A stretch of DNA of 64,000 bases from Musa acuminata AAA Group (taxonomy: Eukaryota; Streptophyta; Magnoliopsida; Zingiberales; Musaceae). The position numbers were made by a program, and so were the translations under genes. The notes under the pieces were generated by a model. That model was given only the letters and a program-made list of their open reading frames with translations. It was not told where the DNA came from and made no database searches. Positions 51,800-62,630 of this stretch are shown piece by piece (the first letter of the stretch is position 1; each line of letters starts with the position of its first letter). The stretch is from positions 31,474,501-31,538,500 of the forward strand of contig NC_088337.1 of NCBI RefSeq assembly GCF_036884655.1. Reading direction: 5' to 3'.

Positions 51800-53245
51800 C
51801 TACTCTAACGAGAGTGACGCCAAAAAGTCATCCAAGGAAGAGGTGGAGCTCTCAGGAAACCCGCCGGCGAAGACGGCCCGCACCGAAGCCGCGCACTTTC
51901 TGATGCCATCGTCGACCATCACCCTCTCGATCCCCGCCACCACGTCTTCCTTCGTCAAAGCCGCCGCTGAGCTGCAGTTCTCGGAGTCGCGGATCGCGCA
52001 TCCGGTCCCCAGGCGGCGCACCACCAGCTTAGCGTTGTGGTGCTGATCCCCTCGCACCGGCCACGTTAACATCGGCACCCCACACACCAGCGCCTCCACC
52101 GTAGAGTTCCACCCGCAATGGCTCACGAAACCCCCTACCGACGGGTGGCCCAGGATCAGCAGCTGCGGCGCCCACCCCCGGATCACCATCCCCCGCCCCC
52201 TCCCCTCGGTTCGCCTCGCCACCGCCTCTGCGGAAAAGAAGCCGTTACCACCGTCGCCGGTGGCCTCTATCGGTTGCCCCGCCGGGTCAAACTTCCTCGA
52301 CTTGGTCTGCATGACCCAGAGGAAGGGTCGGTTCGACTCGTCCAGAGCGGCCGCGAGCTGGGAAAGCTCGTCGTCCGCGGGGCTCACCAGTGACCCGAAC
52401 GAGACGTAGATCACCGACCTCGGCGGCTTCGCGTCCAACCACTCCACCAGCTCCTTCTCGTCGACGCCGAACTCGTGTCCCGATCGGACCTCGCCATCTC
52501 GCACCGGTCCGGCCGCCGCCCAGAACTGGTCCGGCAGCAGCGGGCCCACGCCCCACGTTGGCTTCCCCGCCTTCTTGGCGACGTAATCCAGGAACGGACG
52601 CTCCAGCTCGTCGCACGTGTTGACAAGCAGCGCGACCGCACCGTCCGCCCCAGCTATCCCCCTCCGTCGTCGGGGCCCACCGACGCTGCCGGGCCCGCCG
52701 AAGGGCTGGTGCCGGCTGCTGATGTCGGAGGTAGTAAGGGCCATCTCGGCGGGCAGATCCGGGATGGTGACGGCGGTGGAGAGGGGAGCGGAGGCGAAGT
52801 CCTCCGGTGAGAGTTCCCAGGTTGCGTGGTCGAGAGCGGCCGCGCAGGCGCCGGAAGTGAAGAAGCTGACGACCGGGACCCGGTGCTGGACGCAGGTGTC
52901 GATGAGGCCGCTGATCATGTCGTCGACGATGACGCAGAGGGGAGGTTTACGAGGAAGAGAGGAAGGAAAGGAGGCGTCGTGGTGGTGTTCTAAGCCGAAA
53001 TGCTGGAAGATTCCGGCGAGGAGGTCGTGGAGGGTGTCCTCCAGGAGCTGGGGCTGGATGCGGTTAGTGGGGGGAAGGGAGAAGTCAACGATTCGGATGA
53101 GAGGGTGGGGAGGAGAGGAGGCGGAGGAGGAGGAGGGGAGGAGGAGGGCGACCTTGTAATTGCGGCGGGCCAGGTGAGCGCTGAGTTGGGTGGCCGGGAA
53201 GATGTGCCCCGCGTGCGGGAACGGCACCACCAAGATCTCGTCCAT
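51800..53245 (-). CDS. Family-1 UDP-glycosyltransferase
   Basis: An intronless frame of 481 residues, usual for plant UGTs. It transfers a sugar from UDP-sugar to a small acceptor such as a flavonoid, hormone or other secondary metabolite, in the cytosol. The N-terminal acceptor domain has PFPHAGHIFP, with the likely catalytic His14, and the partner acidic residue at Asp108/Asp109 (CVIVDDM). VSFGSL is at 282-287. The 44-residue PSPG donor-binding box spans 358-401, from WAPQ to GDQ, with HCGWNS inside; its last residue, Gln401, favours UDP-glucose in many members. The C-terminus is complete. The start gives a proper first beta strand. A TATA box lies at 53325-53333 on the minus strand. The acceptor and UGT number cannot be read from sequence. 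Confidence 0.95.
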   Translation of the reverse strand: MDEILVVPFPHAGHIFPATQLSAHLARRNYKVALLLPSSSSASSPPHPLIRIVDFSLPPTNRIQPQLLEDTLHDLLAGIFQHFGLEHHHDASFPSSLPRKPPLCVIVDDMISGLIDTCVQHRVPVVSFFTSGACAAALDHATWELSPEDFASAPLSTAVTIPDLPAEMALTTSDISSRHQPFGGPGSVGGPRRRRGIAGADGAVALLVNTCDELERPFLDYVAKKAGKPTWGVGPLLPDQFWAAAGPVRDGEVRSGHEFGVDEKELVEWLDAKPPRSVIYVSFGSLVSPADDELSQLAAALDESNRPFLWVMQTKSRKFDPAGQPIEATGDGGNGFFSAEAVARRTEGRGRGMVIRGWAPQLLILGHPSVGGFVSHCGWNSTVEALVCGVPMLTWPVRGDQHHNAKLVVRRLGTGCAIRDSENCSSAAALTKEDVVAGIERVMVDDGIRKCAASVRAVFAGGFPESSTSSLDDFLASLSLE

Positions 53246-53318
53246 GGATGACCGTCTTACTTTAGCTATATGTAGCTGGTCAGGGTCGACGATTGAATCT
53301 GAAGCAGAGGATTTGAGA

Positions 53319-53335
53319 TACGTATATATAGAGAG
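53319..53335 (-). promoter_or_regulatory. UGT TATA box
   Basis: The minus strand reads CTCTCTATATATACG about 80 bases upstream of the UGT start codon, a suitable distance for a short leader. Confidence 0.6.
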
Positions 53336-54714
53336 AGATCGAATGGCAAGCGAAGTGCTGCTACGATCTTTACAGGAGGAGGAAGGAGCTGAATTGGATT
53401 GCGCTCGCAGAAGCGTTTCGTCTTACAAGCCGGCGGTGATGCTTCGGGCATTTGGACCACCGAGATTCCATTCTCAGATGCCATTCTTCTTCCCTCGCGA
53501 AGACGACTTCGAAGTCAACTCCTTCATGTTCAAGTTTTGTGGTCTCTACCTCCACCGACTTGGCAGCAACAGCGACTGGCGAGGATATGGAGCTCGATCG
53601 GGCATGTTTGTGGAGGGGATGGCGTGCGTAGGAAAAGCTGCAACGCGCTAATGCATTCTACGTACTGCAAGAAAAGCTTAACAGAACCGCCTGCCCCACA
53701 CGCTTCCGGCGACACTCCGGTGGACACGTCAACGCTTCTTCTCTGCCCAGAGTTCTGCCTCATGCGAAGTGGGCCACATAGGGCACTACTGACGTGACGT
53801 GTGGGCTCCATGTCTGGGAGGACACGGAGCGAACTTTCCATTGGTGGCGTGTCAAATTTGGCCGCTCTGTTGACCCCACGCGACATTACTTGTACGAGTG
53901 TCGTAGTTTGCGTTATTTTCTTAGGATACGAGAAGTCCGCAGAGTGGGGCCCAAGGGCATGAAGAACAAAAAATGAATTAAAGCTGGGGGATGTGACGTT
54001 ATTTACTGCGCATTAGATCAACATCATATAAATTATGCGGCGCTCTACGAACAAATCATTAGGTTTGAGTCAAAAGGATGCCCAACCCAACATTGGGCCA
54101 GCCCGGCCCATCAAGTCAATGAAGATTCCATCAATCTGGATCCATGGAATAGCTGGTGATCTACCATAATCATGTTGATGTACGTAATGACTCGAAGGGT
54201 TATCCATGGATCAAAAGAAATAGGTGTGAAGGGAAACGGGGATTACGAACTTGTCGATGAAGTTGATGTTGCAACCAAATAACACGGCCAATTAAAAGTG
54301 GTTAAAATAGAATTTACGAAAGCGATGACATGCTTTGACGTACGTTTAAACGGACAACAACATAGGATGTTGCTTAGCTGACTAAGGTTGCTCTTACTTT
54401 GGACTTTTCCTTCTCATCGTGTCCCATTCGTTGTTGTTTGCACAATCTCATGTGGTTGGAAGCTGCTACCATATTGCGTGTGCTTGTTGCCGGTGATGTT
54501 TACCAAGTAATCTTTGTCCTCGTTATCCTACGATGGATTGTATTGATATGGATAGCATGATGATACATGGATAAATAGGAGCAAAGCAAATATGAAGGCT
54601 TAGAATTGTCCACATTTCGATCACATTATCCTCGAATCTCTAACAAATGGAGCCCCACTCCTCACCTCGCGTCAACCAGGCGTGAAGAGAAACAAGAAAA
54701 CATTAAATGGGTGG
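53336..54714. other. UGT upstream region
   Basis: No gene recognised. Frames at 53399-53886 lie on both strands and show no family likeness. The distal part is AT-rich spacer up to the solo LTR. Confidence 0.4.
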
Positions 54715-55269
54715 CGTTACGGTAAGTAATTTTTTAAGCCGTGGCCTCGGGGCCGATACGGCTTGGTTCTGGGGTCCGGATGTCGGGGATCTCGGGCGAC
54801 GTCCCTCGGGATCTCCCTGCGGTCGGGCACCGTGATTCGGGATCGGTCGTTCGGGTCGGCAGGTCGGCGGTTCGGGTCGGGAGGAAGCTCCGCCGCAACA
54901 CCGGGAAGGGGCGACACCATCTTCGCGCCTGCACACAGGTCGGGCTGGGAGCTCGGCCCGACCCCTCCAAGGATCAAGTTAGAGAAAGATGTGAAGGGGG
55001 TTTCGGAGGAAGAGAAGCAGAAGTGCTTTCTAGTGTGTTCCGCCTTGTCCCTTTTTGTTTGGGACTTGGGGGTATTTATAGATGAGCTTGGGTGTTACCT
55101 GACGTGCCCGTTTGCAGGGTAAGACTGTATCTTTGGTGGCGTCTGACATTGCCACTGGGGCTACGTGGGAGGCCGAGCTGCTGCAGGGTATGACGAGCCT
55201 CGGGGATCGTGTCGTTCAGGGGATACTGTCATGGCGTATCACATCGCCATTTTTACCCCTATCAGGTGG
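54710..55269 (-). mobile_element. Solo LTR of the gag-only family (GGTGG target duplication)
   Basis: The LTR is 54715-55264 (550 bp), bounded by GGTGG at 54710-54714 and 55265-55269. Its first base is C where the family has T. It is shorter than its relatives because a block near 55200-55215 is missing. The TATAAATA on the minus strand (plus 55073-55080) is intact and faces the UGT gene, whose start is about 1.5 kb away in the same direction. Confidence 0.92.
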
Positions 55270-55603
55270 CTCCTTGCACTCAATATCTATCATTGATGCA
55301 ACACCATCATTAATCTTCCAATAATTAGGTGGGTTGCCTTGCCATGGTTGTACGTTTGTAGAGAAACGAACAACGTCAGGGAAGGAGCGAGAGGAGGAGG
55401 AGGAGGAGGAGGAGGATTCTGTGCTTTGGCATTGCAGGCCCAACATTGAGACTGGCGGAGGGGCCTCCCCATTCCATGCTCCATACGTTTCTCCCATTGC
55501 CAGATCCATTCCTATACTCCATTCCCTCCTCCTCTCCCCCTGTGTAGTGCTGCTGTATAAGAGGAGGTGCCGCCCTTGCGACTGATGCTTCGAAGGCGTC
55601 CAT
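55216..55603 (-). CDS. Unrecognised ORF truncated by a solo LTR
   Basis: Two overlapping minus-strand frames share this stretch. One starts at 55603 (MDAFEASVARAAPPLIQQHY onward) and the other is open to the LTR and contains a non-repetitive, protein-like end (VVRFSTNVQPWQGNPPNYW, then KINDGVASMIDIECKEPP). A GGA-repeat tract at about 55395-55424 lies between them and could hide a length slip. The solo LTR inserted at the CCACC of the last Pro-Pro codons; at the empty site a stop follows one residue later. With the LTR the frame gains about 15 residues. No family recognised; it may be a pseudogene. Confidence 0.4.
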
Positions 55604-55894
55604 GGACGGTCTTGTTTAGGTGAGGAGACCCTTGTTGGAGAAGCAGGTCACGTGCAGAGGACCGGCTTCGACCCTCATTACCTCTGCACGTGATCCTCTT
55701 CTCCAACATGGATTCCTCACTTTCGTCGCTCCTTCTCCTTTCTCCGATGCGCATTTGATCTCCGTCTCTTTCAGGTTGATGATGTTTTTGCAGGTTTTGA
55801 ACCCCCCCTTTATTTTGTTTCCTTCAAAGATCTAATCTTTCGTTCAGGCATAAAGGAGTGTTCGATAGCACAGCCTTGAATAAGGGAACAAAAC

Positions 55895-55926
<32 letters not shown>

Positions 55927-56345
55927 CGTAAACTTTAATTAATTAATTATATAAATAATTAATTTCGATTGAAGTTTTATTTTTTATGCTGAAATTTAAT
56001 TTAATTGTTTTTATGGTCATATACTTTCGTTGCACAAATTTCTAACTTTTAAAATTCTACAAGATAAATATAATATGAAATGTAATTTATAAAAGGTAAA
56101 TAAAAAAAAAATATTAGTTTAAGACATATTAATTTTGAATTGATTGGTATTATTGATCTCATATTCGAATTCGTCATTTATATTATTTGATATAATAAAT
56201 CAAGTGTCCGTCATCACACATTTGGTGGGCACCGTTGGATCGTCCATCTCCGCTGCAGCGGCCGTCCCCCCCCACCGAAAGGAAGAAATAAGCCAGAGGA
56301 GATAACCCAAAGCACCTCCGGCGGAGGGGGAAAGCTGAAAGAAGC
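55604..56345. other. Upstream region of the superoxide dismutase gene
   Basis: Contains an inverted repeat (gagaagcaggtcacgtgcagagg at about 55636 against cctctgcacgtgatcctcttctcc at 55680; the shared CACGTG core is a G-box type site), a GA microsatellite at 55894-55926, and an AT-rich stretch with tataataaat at about 56190. Core promoter not fixed. Confidence 0.45.
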
Positions 56346-59300
56346 ATGCAGCATCATACTCTTTCCTGTTGTGTAGGAGTGAGGGCCAGCTTGCCGCCGC
56401 CGCCACTGTCATTCCGGTGGTCGAAGATTAAGGTTTGCAACTCCTTCCTTCTCACCCACGACACTATGCCTCAAAGACCCCCCCGTCTTCTTCTTCTTGT
56501 TCTGACCTTACCAGTTCTCGTGGCAGAGGGAAGGCGGCCGACGCCTTCCGCGGTGTGCACGAATCGCCGCCCAGTTGGAACTGAAGCCTCCTCCCTACTC
56601 CTTGGTAAATCTGACTCCTTACCACGCAATAGCAAAATATGATTTTGCCGTAGCGCCTTTGAATTCTACCTCCTCCTCTGTCTGTCCGGCATGATGGCTC
56701 ATTCTTTTCTCATCTGGTGGTGGTGGGCACAGAGCTCTTTGGAGCCACACATGAGCCGCGAGACGTTGGAATACCACTGGGGAAGGCATCACCGTGCCCA
56801 TGTTGCCTCCCTCAACAATCTTATCGCGGGGACGGACCTGGACGGAATGGGACTGGACGAGATCGTCGTCGTCTCCTACAACAAGGGCAACCCCCTCCCT
56901 CTCTTCGTCCATGCCGCCCAGGTAACAGTAATCAATCATCCTGACACCCTGGAGACTCCTACTTCTTGTCTTTATCTTCTTTCCAGCCGTCTCGGCGTCT
57001 TTTTGCTTGCCATTCCAAGAAAACAAAATTAAATGCATCACGCTTACACTTGTGTCCGTGTTGCGTGTGAATTAGTCAATCTGATTCAATTACTGGCTGT
57101 GGTACCCTGCTGTTGTGCATTTCTAGTAGAACATTCTTTGGTGCGCGCAATGTGCTTGTGAGTTTGCCTCTTCTAGCTTGCACTGTTGAATAATTTAGAA
57201 TGGCTTAGGTAGTACGACCAGGTCTTGTGTCAAATAACTGTAAGGACTTAAATTGAGTGATGTTTGGCACTATCTTTCTTTTACATTCTTGCTGTTTGTG
57301 ATTCATTTGCTTTCTGGATGTGCTACTGCTAGGTTTGGAATCATGATTTTTTCTGGCAATCCATCAAGCCAGGCGGTGGAGGACGACCATCTGGAAGGCT
57401 TATGGAACTCATCGAGAGGGACTTTGGTTCATTTGATAGAATGTTGGAAGAATTTAAAAGAGCTGCACTGACACAATTTGGTTCTGGGTGGGCTTGGCTA
57501 GTCTGTAAGTCATGACCTGCTCTATCTCTGAGGGCACTGCTGCTAAAAATTAATTTAAGAAAAATGTGGTTTTAATTGGATTTTATCTTCCTGCTTTTTT
57601 CTCTATCAGACAAGGCAAACAGATTAGATGTTGGGAATGCTGTTAATCCATGTCCTTCAGAAAAGGACAACAAGCTTGTTGTGCTAAAATCTCCAAATGC
57701 AGTGAATCCTATCGTTTGGGATTACTCTGTAAGTGTTATCTCCAATTAAAATTTTCATTTTGGTTTTATGTGACTAACAATTTTACAATTGTTCTTGTGA
57801 ATTACCCACTGTATACAATATTATTTCTATAAAATGTTATTTGTTGAGATAATCATGATCAAGGTTTAGAATTTCGTACCATTTTGAAATTATGGTACGG
57901 CGTATCGAGCGGTACGTCTAATTTAGACGTAAAATCTTCTGAAAGTACCTAAAAATAGAAAAAAAAAAAAAAAAAAAAAAGAAGTTAGGATAGGGTTTTT
58001 GAGTTAGAAATAAATATACATTTAGTATATATTTAGCAAAATCAATATAAATTAGGTAAGAATAGTGTCACATATCTTTTTCGGGCTTTAAGGAATAGCC
58101 TTGTGCAAGGTTTACAATTTCGATCAATTACGAATTGTCCTTCTATTAATATTCAATTATCTATAGAAAATTATTTGAATTATTAGATTATTTTGTTATA
58201 ATATACACTTGAAAATTCAAATGAATTAAATAATCATATATGTAGATATATCTGATTGCTAATTCTACCACCAAAATGAACGATAGGCCTCCACGGATGG
58301 TGGATCAGGGTCCTCGATCCTATGTATCTGCATATCAATACGATATGTTTGTTAGACTCAATCCTAAAATTGATCTACATTGTGTAGGCTCTATCGCATC
58401 TACTCGAATTTATCCACTGCCTTGCTCTTCCCCTTCCATGCATAAATTTGACTTATACCTTGTCGACGTGTACCGCGCGGTAACGGTCGAAATTTGTACC
58501 GGGTGGTAATGATCGAAATTTCGACCGTTACCGTCCGATACAACCTCGTATCGTCTGATACGGGGCTTTATCAAGCGTATTGCCTGGTAGTGGGCAGACC
58601 AGTATGTACCGCTCGGTACGGGTGGCACGATTCAAAATTTGAATCCTTGATCATGATATAAGTTTACATATGTAGCAGGGTTGGGATCACTGGAACCATG
58701 AATCTAGGGTTTAACAAAACATCATTTTTTCCCCATTTAGATCTGCCACCAGTTTCTTGTTTGACTGTGTTTATTTCGAGAATGATAATACACATTGGAT
58801 ATCCAACGCACATTGTTATTTCGAGAATGATAATACACATTGGATATCCAACGCACATTGTCATTTCTCCTCTGTTAACTTAAGTTTGTGTTTTTCTAGA
58901 GTTTGGCTTGCTGTACGGAAGTATAAATAAAAGTACACCAAATCTGTTTTCTTTTTTCTCTTTTCTTATAGATTGGCAACTAGGATTTTGATATTTGGAC
59001 TCATCAACAAGGCAAAGATAGCATGATATATCTCGTACAAAATCAAATTGACAAAAAAAAAAACAAATTTGAAAGGAAAACTATAAATGATTGCATGTAT
59101 ATTCATATCTATATTGCTATGCCCTATTAATTGTATGTATCTCTTTAAAGAACTCTGTGTTAGAATTAAATATAATCTTTTTGAATCTTTTTAGGAAGTA
59201 CAAGATTTGCTTGAAATATTGGACTGTTAGTGGATACAATAATAATAACTAGGAGGAATTTAGACTCTTGATATCCTGATCCAACTTTCTTGTGCTGCAG

Positions 59301-60189
59301 AAATGATTCCTTTAGTTGCAAACCAAACTTGTTCATCGAATCTAGCATTAAGAAGAAAGAATGGGTTCTTCGGTATGGGTGAACTTGCCTTCGATTAATA
59401 ACTTGGTCTTTAAGCATTACAGACAAGATTCATGTTTTACAAATTGTTGATCTGGTAGGTTAATTAGATCACTCTAATTGAATACAAACTATTGAACCGG
59501 TAGGTTAACCATACATCTTTATGATTGGTATCACAGCCCTTGTGATTATTGACACCACATCTTGATCGTTTTTAAATTTTTAGGCATTTGGCTAGATCTG
59601 CATCATCAAGTCACTGTGTCAGTAAGATGATATTTCTATCCATATTCAAATTATATTTGTGACAACTTTGGTTCTCTGTTTACCTTATTGTAATTCATAT
59701 TATGTAATCTCTACTGATTAGTTCAGATCTAACCAGAAATTGTTGTCTTGTTGCAGCCACTCCTTGCCATCGATGTCTGGGAGGTAAATTCTTCTATGAA
59801 TTATTTTACTTTCACCTTTCCAGATTACTTTGTAACTTGACCCTGTTGCAAATTTTGTTTGGCCACACAGCACGCTTACTATCTTGATTACGAGGTCAGT
59901 TCCCATAAACTCTGGTTTATGCATGCGCACTTGGAATAAACGAGTAACAGCATCACATTTGAGAGCATTTGTTCTGCAGAATCGAAGAGCTGATTATGTT
60001 TCCATCTTTTTGGAAAAACTCGTTTCATGGGAGGTGGTCAGCGATAGGCTTGATGTTGCAATAGAGCGAGCAGCTGAGAGAGCCCGAGAAGATGAAACAA
60101 GAAGACAAGAAGACGATGCAGCGGTTACCCACAGTGAAGCGGTGGAGATGTACCTGGATAGTGATACCGATGATTCGGAGGCTGAATGA
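56346..60189 (+). CDS. FSD2: Iron superoxide dismutase, plastid FSD2 type (8 exons)
   Basis: Exons: 56346-56432, 56515-56604, 56733-56921, 57333-57504, 57610-57728, 59757-59783, 59871-59894, 59980-60189; GT-AG junctions, 918 bp, 305 residues, the same length as Arabidopsis FSD2. It converts superoxide to hydrogen peroxide and oxygen. Residues 1 to about 48 are basic and Ser/Pro/Arg-rich, a plastid transit peptide; mature sequence starts near [11 protein letters not shown]. Iron ligands are His74 (YHWG), His126 (WNHDFFW), Asp225 and His229 (DVWEHAYYLDY). The gateway tyrosine position (E. coli Tyr34) is His82 in RHHRAHV, which is odd. The C-terminal extension ends [15 protein letters not shown], as in FSD2. 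FSD2 partners FSD3 in plastid nucleoids in Arabidopsis. Exon 3 starts Ser-Ser where relatives have Asp-Ala, so that acceptor deserves a check. Confidence 0.95.
57853..58656. mobile_element. Inverted-repeat MITE in the superoxide dismutase intron 5
   Basis: Element about 57859-58650 (792 bp): TCAAGG at the left and CCTTGA at the right, extending outward to ATCATGATCAAGG and its inverse. The flanking TCATGA is a palindrome, so target duplication and inverted repeat cannot be told apart. Interior has an A-run (57960-57980) and GTACCG/CGGTAC words. No coding capacity. Similar GTACC-rich pieces lie in EDR2 introns. Confidence 0.65.
58774..58866. repeat. 45-bp tandem duplication in superoxide dismutase intron 5
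   Basis: A 45-base unit starting tttcgagaatgataatac and ending cgcacattgtta occurs twice head to tail with one difference near the end (gttatt against gtcatt). Confidence 0.9.
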
Positions 60190-62630
60190 AAACATAATTT
60201 TGCAGATAATGTGATGTGAAACTGTAGGAAATTTACCTTGAGTGTGGTGTTGCACGTACCATTTTTTGTTGGGATTGAACTTCTAGCTGGTTTAGCAAGT
60301 ATATTAATGAGCTAGTCTCAGAAGTGCACAGACTATGTAATTGAAGAAAGCATACATGTATCCATATGATATTGGCGGCTCTGGTTGTGGTTCTATTTGC
60401 CATTTGGTTGAAGGAAGTTTTAGTTTGTGTTAGAAATTTAAGATGATTAGTTTCAGTCAAATTGGTCAACGTTAGCAGGTCAAATACCAATTTAACCAAG
60501 TATACATAATCGGATTCTTTCAATTCTTAGCGATATGAAATTATTCTCTAAATCTTCTTTTTTTTTTTTTTATAATTTCATACATGAATATTTTCAATCG
60601 TTCTCTTTGGAGGCAAAATCACGGGATTGGTTTCGTCGACCGAGAGGTTTCTTGTAAGATAGAATAAGACAGTAAGGTATCTCCGACAACTTCTCTATCA
60701 TACTTTAGTTAGTAGGAATGTTTAAAGGTTTCTAAGTTGCAAAAGAGTTTGAAAACAAAACGATAAAATAAATCTAAGATATCAACAAGGTCTTAAGGAA
60801 TGAGACAAATCAAATTGGCTATGTGATGCCCCTATCCAGACAAAGCACTTTAAAGGTCATAAGAAAGACGACATAAATCTAAGATATCAACTTAGGTAGC
60901 ATGATAGATTGTTCATAGAGTATGAGAAATAAAATAGACTAATAAAATGAGAAAACAAGATTACAATGTAGAATGATCGATCAAACCCTATGAACAGCAC
61001 TCAGATTTCAAATGGTTCGACGATCCAAAATAAATGTACAAAAGAATTCTCATCCCCAACCGGCCATCCCTAGGTAAAATATAATTATTTTTTTTATATG
61101 TAGTTTTCGATTTTTACGGATTTTGGACATCAATCTTCACGACAATGAACATCTTTTTGAGATATTTGAGTTTTTATTTTTTCTGTTCTTCCGCTATACA
61201 TATTTTTCTATAACAGATATCGAAAGAGTCATCGATGTAAATACTAAGTGGTACAACTAGACAACTATCAATGCAATTACAAAGTGGTGCTACTTGACGG
61301 TCGCATTGATAATCCTTTCATTGCTCGACAACCACATTGATACTAATACAGATGTAGTGTGGCAAAAGGATCACTTGATAATTGTGTCAGTGTTAACGTA
61401 GTTGCAAAGCAACTCTCACTTCTTATTATTGCTCTTCTAATCCACAATAGTCATCCACAACTCTTAGTGGTGCCATCGTCCGCCACCACTAGCTAAAATA
61501 TTAAAATTATCTTCTTACTTTTTTTTTTAATATTTTTGTTGATAAAAGCAACAACGTTAGGTTAAATAGATATATATGTTTTACTTTTATAATTATATAG
61601 ATAGATGCTAGTAAAACTTTTTTAAGTGTAGGGATCGAGATATTAAAGGTAATTAATCAGAGAAAGGTAGAATGTAATTAGTCTTTAAGTTGGTGATCCT
61701 TTCAACTAATTTAATCAAGATCTAATTCACCCAATGTAAATTATTTATTTTCAAGTCATTTATAATAATTTAATCTAAAAAATATAAGGATATTTTCCAA
61801 AATATAATGAAGGAAGTACTATTGCAATAATATAATATTAATACTTTGAGTTTTTCAAATAATATTAAATTATTAATATTAATTTTTATTTTATTTTTAG
61901 GTGAAATATTGGCATATCCATGTTCACACAAAAAATATTCATGTAAGATTGATACTATCATCGTAAAATAATTTACTACTTTTGGATACACGATTCTGAA
62001 CTACAAGGATATGCAAATCAATATCATCCTATCCCATCACATAATTATTGAAAATAATTTTTTCTTTAAAATTATCTAAATCTGTTAATCAAATGTATCA
62101 TTATGAATATTTTTTTAATATTATTTAGGATTAATTTTTTAATATAATTTTATAAATTATTGATCCAAGTTAACTATAAGACTAATATAAGACTACAATA
62201 CAATCCAATCAAATCATGAGATGTTTCGGTAGACTTGTTATCTTGAAATCAGAAATGACTGACTTTAAGTCTTCGTACGATCGAATGGAATCGAAGACTA
62301 TCTGCAACGCCGTGGAATTGCTACATCTCCACAGAATGTTATCACGGCCTACCGACTAACTGTTCCGTTGAATCTCCGAAGCTCGCCACCATCGACCGAT
62401 GAACCAATCACTCTCGAGGTGGGTCCATCTGTCCTGGCCACCCGAGCTAGCAACTTTATGAGTCAAACTGTTCGCTGTCAGCTTTCTCTTATGGTGCGGC
62501 AGCCGTGGGTGGCAATCTCTCACACCTTGGCACAAAAGTCGATGTTCTTTTATTGCGTGTTGACGAGACGTCCGCCGGAGACTGCGGGCTAAATGCTGTC
62601 TCCCTCACCTGGACCTCTAGGTCAGGTTTT
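60190..62630. other. Intergenic AT-rich DNA
   Basis: No gene recognised in 2.4 kb. 60190 to about 60500 is probably 3' untranslated sequence of the superoxide dismutase gene. The 74-codon frame at 62368-62592 lies in a GC-richer patch directly before the next LTR and has no family likeness. Confidence 0.45.

Noticed and set aside
52118..53159. Frames of 90-180 codons antisense to the UGT gene
   Set aside because: Shadow frames of a GC-rich coding sequence; no domain and opposite to a clear family-1 UGT.
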